64,000 bases of DNA from Paenibacillus zeisoli (GTDB lineage: Bacteria > Bacillota > Bacilli > Paenibacillales > Paenibacillaceae), in assembly GCF_003994465.1 (NCBI RefSeq), contig NZ_RZNX01000002.1, positions 23,444 through 87,443 on the forward strand, in the 5' to 3' direction. The position numbers were made by a program, and so were the translations under genes. A model generated the notes under the pieces. The model worked only from the letters and a program-made list of their open reading frames with translations. It had not been told where the DNA came from and did not search any database. This document shows positions 8,723 through 17,463 of this stretch, one piece after another (position 1 is the stretch's first letter; each line of letters begins with the position of its first letter).

Positions 8723-10264
8723 TTAATGCCCCGCTTGGTATTCCCCTTCAAGCTCAGCATGCGGGTCCATCTTGTCGCGTCCCATGAAGAACGCCGCAAG
8801 CAGGGCTAGAGCAGCAGGAATGATCGCCCATACGAAGGTTTGTACGATAGAAGACGACATGGCCGTAGAGATATTCTCCAGAATTTGCGGAGGAATCGCT
8901 TTACGTAACTCTGGAGACAGCAGCGCATGCGGATCCTTCAGATCCAGCTCTTTAGGAATTTCGCCTGCTGCTCCACCCCCTGCGCTCATCGACTCGGCAA
9001 GCTTTTTCGTGAACATATGACTCTGAATGATCCCAAATACCGTGATGCCAAGCGTCATCCCGAGGGAACGCAGGAAGTTCAGCGTCGAGCTCGCAGAGCC
9101 GCGTTCCTGCGGCCTAACTGAATGAATGGCTGCGTTACTTAGTACGGAGAACGAAGCCCCGATTCCCAAGCCCACAAGAATCATGAAGAAGCGCAGGGTC
9201 CACAGGGTGGTGGACTCATTCAAAGTCGTGAGCAGTCCAAGGCCAACAATTAGCAAAGCCAGGGTAGGAATCATAATGGTGCGATATTTGAGCTTCGTCA
9301 TCAGGAAGCCGCCCATGGTTGCTGTCACTACGGATCCGAGCATCATAGGCAGGAGAACAAGTCCGGAGTTCGTTGGTTTCCCGCCGAGCACCCCCTGTAT
9401 GAAGATCGGGATATACACCGATGCGGTAATAAACGCTGCCCCACTGAGAATACCGATGACGTTACTTGACCAGTAAATCTGGCTTTTGAACATTTTGAAT
9501 GAAATAATCGGCTCTTTCGCCTTGCTCTCTGCAATCAGGAACAAGATAGTAAGGACTGCGAAGCCTGCGAACAAGCTTAGAATCTGCCACGAATCCCAAG
9601 CATACTTCTTACCGCCCAGCTCAAGGGCGAACATGAGACAGATGACAGCGGCAATCAGGGTGATCGCCCCAGCCCAGTCGATCGTCTGCTTGGCATGCTG
9701 ACGTGACTCGTGGTAGAAGAATGCGATAAATACAAAGGCAATCAAGCCGAGAGGCAGGTTAATGTAGAAGATCCATTCCCACTGCGCATACTCCGTCAAA
9801 TAAGCACCCAACAGCGGTCCGAAGATACTGGAAAGGCCGAACACAGCGCCAAATAGTCCGCCCAGCTTGCCTCTGGACTCTATCGGTACAGCATCGAACA
9901 TAATGGTGAAGGCGATGGGAACCAGGGCTCCGCCCCCAATTCCTTGAATGGCACGGTAAATACTCAGTTCAACGATCGACGTTGCCGTTCCGCACAGCAC
10001 GGAACCTAACATGAACACGATGATACCGAAAATAAAAAATCTTTTTCTTCCATACATGTCTGACAGCTTGCCAAAAATCGGCATCCCCGCCATCTCTGCG
10101 ACCATGTAAGCCGAGGTTACCCAGACGAATTTGTCCAGTCCGCCCAACTTGCCGACAATATCCCCCATAGCCGTAGCTACGATGGTATTATCCATCGATG
10201 CCATCAGAATACCGAGCAGCAGGCCTGCAAGAACCAGGCCCATATTTTTCTTTTTCACTTCCAT
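8723..10264 (-). CDS. DHA2-family MFS drug/H+ antiporter
   Basis: 513-residue protein with about 14 hydrophobic segments, the size and topology of QacA/EmrB (DHA2) exporters. Visible family motifs are MASMDNTIVATAM in the first membrane helix (motif D1 type) and GKLSDMYGRKRFF in loop 2-3 (motif A). The 'PLLGAYLTE' region in helix 5 corresponds to the antiporter motif C. Substrate cannot be told from sequence. It follows the bactofilin pair with a 23-bp gap, so it is probably co-transcribed with yhbD-bacE-bacF. Confidence 0.92.
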   Translation of the reverse strand: MEVKKKNMGLVLAGLLLGILMASMDNTIVATAMGDIVGKLGGLDKFVWVTSAYMVAEMAGMPIFGKLSDMYGRKRFFIFGIIVFMLGSVLCGTATSIVELSIYRAIQGIGGGALVPIAFTIMFDAVPIESRGKLGGLFGAVFGLSSIFGPLLGAYLTEYAQWEWIFYINLPLGLIAFVFIAFFYHESRQHAKQTIDWAGAITLIAAVICLMFALELGGKKYAWDSWQILSLFAGFAVLTILFLIAESKAKEPIISFKMFKSQIYWSSNVIGILSGAAFITASVYIPIFIQGVLGGKPTNSGLVLLPMMLGSVVTATMGGFLMTKLKYRTIMIPTLALLIVGLGLLTTLNESTTLWTLRFFMILVGLGIGASFSVLSNAAIHSVRPQERGSASSTLNFLRSLGMTLGITVFGIIQSHMFTKKLAESMSAGGGAAGEIPKELDLKDPHALLSPELRKAIPPQILENISTAMSSSIVQTFVWAIIPAALALLAAFFMGRDKMDPHAELEGEYQAGH

Positions 10265-10287
10265 TACGTTCTAATTTCTCCTTTTCC

Positions 10288-11028
10288 CTATCCTATTTGG
10301 TTGTACTGCTCTATCTTGGAGGTTGGGTCCTGATGGAATGAATCTATATATTCAACCAGGCCAATCCTGCAGCCCGGACCGATTGTAACTTTACTACCAC
10401 GTACAAATTCAGCTTCCGTATTCTCCAGCTCTATAACGTCGCCCTCTATGGAATCAACAATAAGCCGTTTCAATCCGCCTGTGTTGAACATCCCAAGCAC
10501 CGCCCAGACACCGCCAGAACGCTTAATCCGAATCTGCCCTCCGCCGATTTCCTTGACCCGGCTTTCTCCGAATAGCCTCATCTCAATGTTCTCTGCATTC
10601 AGCATGCCATCCATATGCACCGAGCCATGGAGCTTGAATTTTTCTGCCTGACAGCCGCCTCTAACGGTATTATAACCGGACAATTCAATTTGTTCACCGT
10701 TTATTTGGCCGTCAATTCTGATTTCTCCACTTATCTTGGCAGCCTGGGCATCCAGGTCACCTCCAACATGAAGTTTGCCTATGGCACTGAGCTTCTCTCC
10801 CTGAAGAGGGCCCTGAACAATAAGTTCTCCGGTAAGCTTTAATGATTCCGTCTTCAACTTCCCAAAGACCACCGCATTCCCCGTACACTTGAAGCTCAGC
10901 GCGTCAATATCTCCGTTCAGCTCTCCATCACCCGTAATGTTCAGCTTCCCGACTATTCCCCCGGCCGATCCGCCAGTGCCTACAATCTTCACATCCGGTC
11001 TTTCTTGTAACGTACTCTTTCCTTCCAT
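10288..11028 (-). CDS. bacF: Bactofilin-like polymer-forming protein (BacF/YhbF type)
   Basis: 246 residues. A repeated pattern (GELNGDIDALSFKCTG..., GDLDAQAAKISGEI..., then similar units) predicts the right-handed beta-helix of the polymer-forming cytoskeletal family. It is paralogous to the upstream gene; the two share the C-terminal motif IGPGC-I--VEY-D. In B. subtilis, the yhbD-yhbE-yhbF cluster has the same order, and BacE/BacF are reported to be needed for flagellar hook-basal-body assembly. That function is transferred here by synteny. Confidence 0.8.
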   Translation of the reverse strand: MEGKSTLQERPDVKIVGTGGSAGGIVGKLNITGDGELNGDIDALSFKCTGNAVVFGKLKTESLKLTGELIVQGPLQGEKLSAIGKLHVGGDLDAQAAKISGEIRIDGQINGEQIELSGYNTVRGGCQAEKFKLHGSVHMDGMLNAENIEMRLFGESRVKEIGGGQIRIKRSGGVWAVLGMFNTGGLKRLIVDSIEGDVIELENTEAEFVRGSKVTIGPGCRIGLVEYIDSFHQDPTSKIEQYNQIG

Positions 11029-11065
11029 AACCTATCGCTCCTTTGTACCGAAGTGTATCTCTTTC

Positions 11066-11788
11066 TTATATATGCTTGGCTTGGGATACATCTGACTTGG
11101 GATCAGCCTCATAGGTGTCTTTATATTCAACATAATCAATCTCGCAACCGGGGCCAATACGCACCCTGCTGCCGCGTACGATGCGGGCCTTCGTATGCTC
11201 AAGTTCAATGTCATCGCCCTCAATAACGTCCGCCGTAAGCCTGGAGGCAAGCTTTCCCGAGAACAATTCAAGCAGTTTGGGAGCTGTGCCGCGCTTACGA
11301 ATAATGATGTGTTCACCGCCTATTTCCCGGGCTTTGCATTTCCCAATCATCTCAAGTCTAATCGTACCTGCGTTGAGGAGTCCTTCGACCTGAAGATTTC
11401 CCCATACTTCCAGAATCTCACACTGCAGGTCCTTCTTGAGCTTCAGCGTGCCGTATATTTCAGCGTGCTCCCCTCTCGCCCCTGCGCCACACTTGAACAT
11501 CCCATTGATCACAAGCTTGTCGAAGCGAACCTCTTCTTCTATATTAAGCATCCCGTCCGTACGAAAATCTCCGCTGTGCACAGGCCCGGTAATCTTCCCT
11601 GTTCCGTTAATGGTAATCTGCTCGGCTGTAAGCGGGGCATTCAGCTTCAGCTGTCCATTACATAGGAGCTCCTCACAATGTACCTCCCCGCCTATCGTTC
11701 CGATCCCATCGATCTGAACCCGTTTGTAGCGACCTCCCGCCGCTTGACCTACACCATTTAACTTCATATCCCGAATAGATTGTTCCAC
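11066..11788 (-). CDS. bacE: Bactofilin-like polymer-forming protein (BacE/YhbE type)
   Basis: 240 residues with the same beta-helical repeat pattern as its downstream paralogue (VHCEELLCNGQLKL, VHSGDFRTDGMLN and similar units about 20 residues apart). Start ATG at 11788 lies 2 nt after the YhbD-like stop, indicating tight translational linkage. Likely self-assembling cytoskeletal scaffold acting with the 10288-11028 product. A link to flagella fits the rest of the window but is inferred only. Confidence 0.8.
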   Translation of the reverse strand: MEQSIRDMKLNGVGQAAGGRYKRVQIDGIGTIGGEVHCEELLCNGQLKLNAPLTAEQITINGTGKITGPVHSGDFRTDGMLNIEEEVRFDKLVINGMFKCGAGARGEHAEIYGTLKLKKDLQCEILEVWGNLQVEGLLNAGTIRLEMIGKCKAREIGGEHIIIRKRGTAPKLLELFSGKLASRLTADVIEGDDIELEHTKARIVRGSRVRIGPGCEIDYVEYKDTYEADPKSDVSQAKHI

Positions 11789-11790
11789 AG

Positions 11791-12426
11791 CTATTCCCCG
11801 CCTTCTCCAATTTTCAGCTTAAGCTCTTCCGTAACCTGGGCCATGGATAACCGGACAACTACCTTCACACCCCGGTCAAAATAAATCTCACTATTCTTCG
11901 ACATCAGTATGAACGCCGCTACACCCATCTTGCGGATCAGCAGCAGTTCGCAATCCCTCCCCGCGAAGGCCGGGTAGTGCTCCGTAAGGGTCTGAACGAG
12001 CAGCCTGCCTTCTTCCATTGAGATATCGCCGCTCTGCAGCAGTCTCTCCAGCACAAATACCGAGAGAATCTTCTCGAACATAAAGGAGCCTTCATGCCTC
12101 GATGCCTTCAAATACACATCCAGCGCAATAGAGGTAACAATGTTACGTTCCAAAAGCTGCTCTGCTGTCAGAGAGATCTCTTTCAGGCTGGGTGAGAAGA
12201 CGTCGGCCAGCTCATCCAGCGATAATCCATCTTTCATATTAAGGATTTTATCAATCCGGGAGAGGATTTTATCTTTGGGAAAAAAGGTCTCCTGCCCCGT
12301 AAAAGATGACTTTCGAATAAACCATTCTTCTGGAATCAGACTTTTTCTTTTCCAGCGGTACAGCTGCCCATAGGAGATTCCTGTAAGGTCCAACAGTTCT
12401 TTTTTGGAGATCAGTTCATCATTCAT
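11791..12426 (-). CDS. yhbD: YhbD-like protein with MerR-type helix-turn-helix
   Basis: 211 residues from ATG at 12426, chosen because AAGGAGGAGG lies upstream. The longer GTG start would overlap that site. Residues about 7-70 look like a MerR-type winged helix (SKKELLDLTGISYGQLYRWKRK), and the remainder matches no domain I recognise with certainty. Order and identity match B. subtilis yhbD-yhbE-yhbF (DUF4004 family). An inverted repeat lies 26 bp upstream of its start, so autoregulation is plausible. Confidence 0.75.
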   Translation of the reverse strand: MNDELISKKELLDLTGISYGQLYRWKRKSLIPEEWFIRKSSFTGQETFFPKDKILSRIDKILNMKDGLSLDELADVFSPSLKEISLTAEQLLERNIVTSIALDVYLKASRHEGSFMFEKILSVFVLERLLQSGDISMEEGRLLVQTLTEHYPAFAGRDCELLLIRKMGVAAFILMSKNSEIYFDRGVKVVVRLSMAQVTEELKLKIGEGGE

Positions 12427-12451
12427 TATTACGATACCTCCTCCTTGCACG

Positions 12452-12474
12452 GTCAGTGTAACATAACATTGTTA
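12452..12474. promoter_or_regulatory. Palindromic operator-like site upstream of yhbD
   Basis: A 23-bp inverted repeat (GTAAC-TAACA facing TGTTA-GTTAC, one mismatched pair) lies between the gene start and a possible promoter (TTAACG, 16 bp, TACAAT, read on the minus strand at about 12507-12534). The related sequence GTAACAATGTTAC recurs inside the same gene at about 12134-12146. Candidate binding site for the MerR-like product; not proven. Confidence 0.45.
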
Positions 12475-12526
12475 CGTTACGCAACATCCTATTCGCAAAA
12501 CAGTGTATTGTACGTAAACAAAAAAA

Positions 12527-12562
12527 TACGTTAACCCCGAACATGCTGTTCTGAATTACCGT
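12527..12562 (-). terminator. Orphan terminator-like hairpin, related to the one at 13841
   Basis: On the minus strand, a 16-position stem with two mismatches encloses a GCA loop and is followed by TATTTTTTT. The loop region GAACATGCTGTTCTG also occurs in the terminator at 13841-13886. No minus-strand gene ends just upstream, so its target transcript is unclear. Confidence 0.55.
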
Positions 12563-12808
12563 TTTCTACAAAGCAAGATTAACGTGTATGTTCTTGGACT
12601 TTTACTTTTTGATGAAGGGTAATAGATCACGAATCCTAGATGGGTTATTCTACCAATCTATTATCCTATACTATTGACCCATAGTAGCTTGGTATGTATT
12701 ATTATGGTAATTGCATACTTATTATGTCTGAAGAACCAGATATATCAGGCTTTGATCCTAAGGGGAATTGAACTTAGTATGCATAAATACATAGAAGAGG
12801 TGCTCATT

Positions 12809-13705
12809 TTGAAAAAGAAACTATCTTCAAAAATTCTATTAAGCACAACCGTACTTTCCATGGCTATTGCCGTAGGAGCCGTTGCTTATGCAGACTCTAC
12901 AATCAAGAAAATTACCGCATATCAAAATTCAGCTCTTAAGGTAAAGGTAGACGGACAAGCAATCGATCTTTCCAGTGATGAAGGAACCATGTACCCTATT
13001 GAGTACAATGGACATAGCTACGTGTCTGCAAAGGCTCTAGCAGAAGGTTTAGGAGCAACGGTTAAATGGAACAATAGTACACAAACTGTAGAAGTGACCT
13101 CGAATAGCTCTACCCCATCCAATGCTGGAATTCCTGATAAGGACAACTCCTCAACTAGTACACCATCCTCCTCTTCTGCTAATACAGGTTCAGGCAGCAA
13201 CTCTGGAAACAGTTCTGATAGCGGAAGCGAAGCATCTGGAGGATTTGTCACTAAACTGTCAACGGACTTTAATAAGGATACAGTTGCGTCCCAAAATAAA
13301 GGCCAAGCCCTTTCGTTCTTCAAAGCCTATGCCTATGCAGTTAAAACAGGAGAATTCGGCCGACTGGATAAATTCATTGACTCTTCTATTTCTACTGCTC
13401 CAGCCTCTAAGGATAGCTTCTGGAAAGGCCCAAGTGGCACGAAAGAGGACCTTCACGAAATTATTAAGAATACCAGACAAAAAAATGAACAATCTATTAT
13501 TAATGAATGGTCTGATAAAATTCAGAATATGTCTACCTCTGATGTGAAAATTACATACACATCAAAACTTAGCAATATAGCGAGCTTTCAATATACTGTC
13601 CACCCTGAAGGTTTTGATGCATTTTCGGATATAGCTGCACACTTTGAATTTGAGGTTCCATATGGAAGCACTGGTTACTGGCTAACAGAGATCAATGTAT
13701 ACTAA
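12809..13705 (+). CDS. Secreted stalk-domain (copper amine oxidase N-like) protein
   Basis: 298 residues from TTG at 12809, chosen because GAAGAGGTG precedes it and the product then begins with a textbook signal peptide (MKKKLSSKILLSTTVL, cleavage near VAYADS). An earlier in-frame ATG lies upstream but would bury the signal. Residues about 45-105 form a stalk-type domain (YVSAKALAEGLGATVKWN). A Ser/Gly/Asn-rich linker (about 110-145) and a C-terminal domain I do not recognise follow. Likely cell-wall-exposed or secreted. It stands alone on the plus strand between minus-strand genes. Confidence 0.75.
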   Translation: MKKKLSSKILLSTTVLSMAIAVGAVAYADSTIKKITAYQNSALKVKVDGQAIDLSSDEGTMYPIEYNGHSYVSAKALAEGLGATVKWNNSTQTVEVTSNSSTPSNAGIPDKDNSSTSTPSSSSANTGSGSNSGNSSDSGSEASGGFVTKLSTDFNKDTVASQNKGQALSFFKAYAYAVKTGEFGRLDKFIDSSISTAPASKDSFWKGPSGTKEDLHEIIKNTRQKNEQSIINEWSDKIQNMSTSDVKITYTSKLSNIASFQYTVHPEGFDAFSDIAAHFEFEVPYGSTGYWLTEINVY

Positions 13706-13723
13706 TCATAGGGTCACACCCCG

Positions 13724-13752
13724 GCTCCTTCACTATTGAAGGGCTTTTTTTA
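13724..13752 (+). terminator. Terminator of the stalk-domain gene
   Basis: Stem CTCCTTCA/TGAAGGG with CTAT loop, followed by CTTTTTTT on the plus strand, 20 bp after the stop codon. Confidence 0.8.
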
Positions 13753-13840
13753 CGGAGATGGTTTAAATATTTAGAATCGCTTCTCCTTTAAATATAGGTC
13801 CCTCCCATTGATCTACCTAGTTAACCTTAAAATTAAAACA

Positions 13841-13886
13841 ACAAAAAGAGCGGCATCCCAGAACATGCTGTTCTGGATTACCGCTC
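13841..13886 (-). terminator. Terminator of the chemoreceptor gene
   Basis: Long stem GAGCGG...CCAGAACA facing TGTTCTGG...CCGCTC. On the minus strand it is followed by TTTTTGTTGTTTT. Confidence 0.85.
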
Positions 13887-13922
13887 CTACTCTATCCACG
13901 AATTTCAACTTGCCGCTTCCGG

Positions 13923-15368
13923 TTACTTAATTACCTCTTCAAGCTTGTTCATCATTTCATCCAATTGCTTGATAGATTCTACTATATCCACAACATGCTG
14001 CTGCTGGGCATGCGAGCTTGCCAGCACCTCTTCAACCGAGGCTGCAGATTCCTCAGTAAATGCAGCTACCGTGGTCACCTCTTGAAGCACTGTTTGAGAA
14101 GACTGCTGCAGCCTGGCATTCATGTCGCGAATTTGCTCAGCCTGCTGGAGCACCTCGGCCGTGTTGGCATGAATTCCGTCAAACAATTGTTCCACGCTAT
14201 GCGCTGACTCTTTGCCCTCTGTGACTACCGTGAGGCCGTCTCCGACCAAGCTGGACGCCTGAGCAATTCGGCTCTGTATCGCTGCCAGAATACCGGCAAT
14301 CTCCGTCGAGGCATCCTGTGCATGCTGGGCCAGCTTGCGAATCTCGGTGGCAACGACCGAGAACCCTTGCCCGTGCTCGCCAGCCCGGGCCGCTTCAATG
14401 GAAGCATTGAGAGAGAGCAGGTTGGTCTGATTCGCGATTTCACCAATCATTTCTACAATACTGCCAATCTTCTGATTCTCCTGATTGACCTCTTCCATGA
14501 CTCCCGAGGTATCGGAGACGATATGATCAATTTGATTGATTTTGCTGGCCAGATCCTTCATTTGACCTTGTCCCTGAGTTGTAAAATCAGCTGTAACTCT
14601 GGATTTGTCACTCAGTTGAATAGATGCCTCCGTAGCGGCACTTACGTTCTGATTCACCTGCTCCATCGCCTCCGAAATATCCGAGACACTGACGGACTGC
14701 GTCGCAATGCCGCTGGCGATCTCGTTGAAAGCAAGAACAACCTGACCCGATATTTCACCGGTGTCTGATGCATTCTTCTGCAGGTTCGTAATCGATGCTC
14801 CCAGCACATGAACAGAGCCCTTTACCTCTACCAGCACTTCCTCCGTTCTTTCCTTGGCGGCTGCCGATTCAGCTGCGCTGGCCTCCTGCTGCCGGTTCAT
14901 TTTTGCACCGATGAGACTTTGGGAGATCAACGCACCCAAGATGACGAAGAGGTACGCATTCATATAAAATACGTTTTCGCCCTCAAAAGTTGCTTTGGTC
15001 AGCACGAAATATGTAGTCATTCCCATAGCTACGATGCCGTTCAGGAGAAGGGGACGATAGTTGTGATAGATTGAGATGATCGCAAAGGAGAAGAAAATCA
15101 GAAAATAACTGCTAAATGCCTCGCTTTCCTCGATAAAGAAAAACGTGATCAGGCTAAGTCCAATAGACACCAGGTACATCACATAGCGGATTGCAACTTT
15201 TCTCCATACCAGAAGCACACATAGAATACAGATTGGGAGTCCGCTTATAGCCAGCGTCAGTCTAAGATGGTTCGAAGAGGATACCCCGACCCCGAGTAAC
15301 AGCGAGATCCAGAGGAGCCATACCATCAGTTTATTTCGCTCATGCAGAGCCAGCAATTTATCAGACAT
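13923..15368 (-). CDS. Methyl-accepting chemotaxis protein
   Basis: 481 residues. About six hydrophobic segments fill residues 12-165, with little extracellular sequence. The long cytoplasmic coiled coil (about 170-481) carries the conserved hairpin tip [31 protein letters not shown]. No canonical HAMP or periplasmic ligand domain is evident, so it may sense membrane or cytoplasmic signals. A perfect sigma-D -10 element lies upstream, matching regulation with flagella. Ligand unknown. Confidence 0.92.
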   Translation of the reverse strand: MSDKLLALHERNKLMVWLLWISLLLGVGVSSSNHLRLTLAISGLPICILCVLLVWRKVAIRYVMYLVSIGLSLITFFFIEESEAFSSYFLIFFSFAIISIYHNYRPLLLNGIVAMGMTTYFVLTKATFEGENVFYMNAYLFVILGALISQSLIGAKMNRQQEASAAESAAAKERTEEVLVEVKGSVHVLGASITNLQKNASDTGEISGQVVLAFNEIASGIATQSVSVSDISEAMEQVNQNVSAATEASIQLSDKSRVTADFTTQGQGQMKDLASKINQIDHIVSDTSGVMEEVNQENQKIGSIVEMIGEIANQTNLLSLNASIEAARAGEHGQGFSVVATEIRKLAQHAQDASTEIAGILAAIQSRIAQASSLVGDGLTVVTEGKESAHSVEQLFDGIHANTAEVLQQAEQIRDMNARLQQSSQTVLQEVTTVAAFTEESAASVEEVLASSHAQQQHVVDIVESIKQLDEMMNKLEEVIK

Positions 15369-15404
15369 TAAATTTCACATACTCCCCACATTTTTTTAAT
15401 ATAT

Positions 15405-15431
15405 ATATCGGCATATTCCTATGAAAATATG
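15405..15431 (-). promoter_or_regulatory. Sigma-D-like promoter of the chemoreceptor
   Basis: The -10 GCCGATAT (minus strand, 15405-15412) matches the sigma-D consensus exactly. The -35 position at 15-bp spacing is CATA, a weak match to TAAA. Confidence 0.6.
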
Positions 15432-15469
15432 ATGTATATACGTTGAACTATTGATTTACATACTAGTCA

Positions 15470-15630
15470 GCCGTATGAAAAGTTCCTACGATCGCTGTTG
15501 TTCCCAGAATTCTTAAGAGAATTTTATAGGTAGAAGTTTAATCACATAGCATATGTTTCCGATGTAGCTTTCTTTCAGAAAGCTTGCAGGCGAACGCTCC
15601 GCTTCTTCAGAATCATTTCACACTCTTGCT
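15470..15630. repeat. Intergenic palindromic element copy B
   Basis: This element fills most of the 346-bp gap between the chemoreceptor and argH. It carries the left core TACGATCGCTGTTG (15487-15500). The 40-nt hairpin module (15553-15592) differs at 2 positions from the identical modules in copies C and E. The right core GAACGCTCCGCTTCTTCAG completes it. The outer arms GTATGAAAAG and CATTTCACAC are nearly complementary. Confidence 0.75.
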
Positions 15631-15662
15631 TATAGGTAATTCTTAATTTCACTTATGTAGTC

Positions 15663-15693
15663 AAAAAAACCGCGGAACCTGATGGTCCCGCGG
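15663..15693 (-). terminator. Terminator of the arginine operon
   Basis: Stem CCGCGG-ACC / GGT-CCGCGG around ATCA, followed on the minus strand by TTTTTTT, 20 bp after the argH stop. Confidence 0.9.
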
Positions 15694-15714
15694 AGTCCAG
15701 TGCCGATCCGCTTT

Positions 15715-17130
15715 CTATTTGCTCTTCTCAATATACTCAGTCACCCATTGCTCAGTAGCCTTCAGCTTCTCCCCGGCTCTGGAAATAGCTTCAGCCACCT
15801 GACTCGATGCCGTTCCCCCGTATACATTACGAGCGTTAACTACTGTCTCTGGCTGAAGGACACCATAAATGCTGTCGTCGAACAGCGGAGAGAATGTCTT
15901 GAATTCATCCAGGGTCAGATCCAGCAGATACTTGTTGTTCTGAATGCAGTATAGGACCGTCTTGCCAATTACCTCGTGAGCCTGACGGAATGGCAGGCCT
16001 TTGCCGACCAGGAAGTCTGCGATATCTGTCGCATTGGAGAAGTCCTGATTCACGGCTTCACGCATCCGCTGCTTGTTCACCTTCATCGTAGCAATCATGC
16101 CTGCGAACAGCTGCAGTGCGCCTTCAAGGGTAGCCACAGTATCGAACATGCCTTCCTTGTCTTCCTGCATGTCTTTGTTGTAAGCCAGAGGAAGGGACTT
16201 CAGCACGGTGAGCAGTCCAACCAGATTGCCATATACACGGCCGGTCTTCCCGCGTACAAGCTCGGCCACATCCGGGTTTTTCTTCTGCGGCATAATGCTG
16301 CTGCCTGTACAGTAAGCATCGTCAAGCTCTACAAAGCGGAATTCCGTGCTGCTCCAGAGCACCAGCTCCTCACACAAGCGGGACAGATGCATCATCAGAA
16401 TAGAGGAATTCGACAGGAATTCCAGAATGAAGTCCCGGTCACTGACCGCATCCAGACTGTTCTCATATACCGCATCAAAGTTGAGCTGCTCAGCTACGTA
16501 ATGACGGTCAATCGGGAATGTCGTTCCTGCCAGCGCACCTGCGCCCAGAGGAAGTACATTCACTCGCTTATAGCTGTCCTGGAACCGCTCAATATCGCGC
16601 TGGAACATGGAGACATAAGCCATCAAATGGTGGGCGAACAGAATCGGCTGCGCCCGCTGCAAATGCGTATAACCCGGTACAATCGTATCCAGATTAGCTT
16701 CGGCCTGTCCAATTAAGGCTTCCTGAACCGCATGAAGAAGTCCTGTTATTTCAACTATACGCTTACGCAGATACAAGTGCATGTCCGTAGCTACCTGATC
16801 ATTACGGCTGCGGCCCGTATGCAGCTTTCCGCCTACCGAACCAATCTCCTCGATCAGATTCTTCTCGATGTTCATATGAATATCTTCATCTCCGACGGAG
16901 AATTCAATTTCTCCGCGGCGGATCTTGTTCAGAACGAGATGAAGGCCTTCCTTGATCCGGTCAACATCTTCAGACGGCAGGATGCCGCATTTGCCCAGCA
17001 TGCTCACATGTGCCAGACTTCCTTGAACATCTTCCTCGGCCAGTGCTTTATCAAAACCGATCGAAGCAGTGTACTCTTCTACCAGGCGATTCGTCTGCTT
17101 CGTAAAACGGCCTCCCCACAGCTTGCTCAC
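15715..17130 (-). CDS. argH: Argininosuccinate lyase
   Basis: 471 residues from GTG at 17130, chosen because AGAAGGAG lies 8 nt upstream and the product then begins SKLWGGRF like other ArgH proteins. A longer in-frame ATG at 17193 would add 21 atypical residues. It splits argininosuccinate into arginine and fumarate, the last step of arginine synthesis. The fumarase/aspartase signature [12 protein letters not shown] is intact, as is the catalytic-site segment with THLQRAQP. It is last in the arg cluster, separated from argG by a 333-bp gap holding repeat copy C. Confidence 0.97.
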   Translation of the reverse strand: MSKLWGGRFTKQTNRLVEEYTASIGFDKALAEEDVQGSLAHVSMLGKCGILPSEDVDRIKEGLHLVLNKIRRGEIEFSVGDEDIHMNIEKNLIEEIGSVGGKLHTGRSRNDQVATDMHLYLRKRIVEITGLLHAVQEALIGQAEANLDTIVPGYTHLQRAQPILFAHHLMAYVSMFQRDIERFQDSYKRVNVLPLGAGALAGTTFPIDRHYVAEQLNFDAVYENSLDAVSDRDFILEFLSNSSILMMHLSRLCEELVLWSSTEFRFVELDDAYCTGSSIMPQKKNPDVAELVRGKTGRVYGNLVGLLTVLKSLPLAYNKDMQEDKEGMFDTVATLEGALQLFAGMIATMKVNKQRMREAVNQDFSNATDIADFLVGKGLPFRQAHEVIGKTVLYCIQNNKYLLDLTLDEFKTFSPLFDDSIYGVLQPETVVNARNVYGGTASSQVAEAISRAGEKLKATEQWVTEYIEKSK

Positions 17131-17228
17131 TAAATCCACTCCTTCTTCTGAATGCAGACCACGGGCCGCTCCCGGTGAAGAGAACGGCCTCATGGTTATG
17201 CTGTATTTATAATCATTTTCTATGTTCT

Positions 17229-17453
17229 AAATAAGTTGAATTATCGATTTTACACTTAGGGCGGCCGTGCGAAATGTTCCTCCGATCGCTGTTGTTCCCA
17301 GATTTCTTATTTAAAATTATGAGGTAGAAATCAGGTCACAAAGAATATGCTTCCGATGTAGCTTTCTTTCAGAAAGCTTGTAGGCGAACGCTTCGCTTCT
17401 CCAGAATCATTTCACACTCTTGCCAATGGGTAAATCATAAGTTCAACTTATTT
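17229..17453. repeat. Intergenic palindromic element copy C with terminal inverted repeats
   Basis: About 225 bp between argG and argH. Terminal inverted repeats are AAATAAGTTGAATTAT (17229-17244) and its near complement at 17437-17453. Inside these, GTGCGAAATG faces CATTTCACAC. The left core is CCGATCGCTGTTG, the GATTTC...GAAATC stem is present, the 40-nt hairpin module is at 17347-17386, and the right core is GAACGCTTCGCTTC. No clear target-site duplication was seen and there is no coding capacity, so it is MITE-like or a structured RNA element. Confidence 0.75.
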
Positions 17454-17463
17454 AGTTATATAA

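Noticed and set aside
12134..12146. Internal promoter/operator driving bacE separately
   Set aside because: The palindrome is clear, but no -35/-10 pair follows it and the genes are translationally coupled.
17229..17453. Insertion sequence
   Set aside because: Terminal inverted repeats are present, but there is no transposase and no visible target duplication; at most a MITE.
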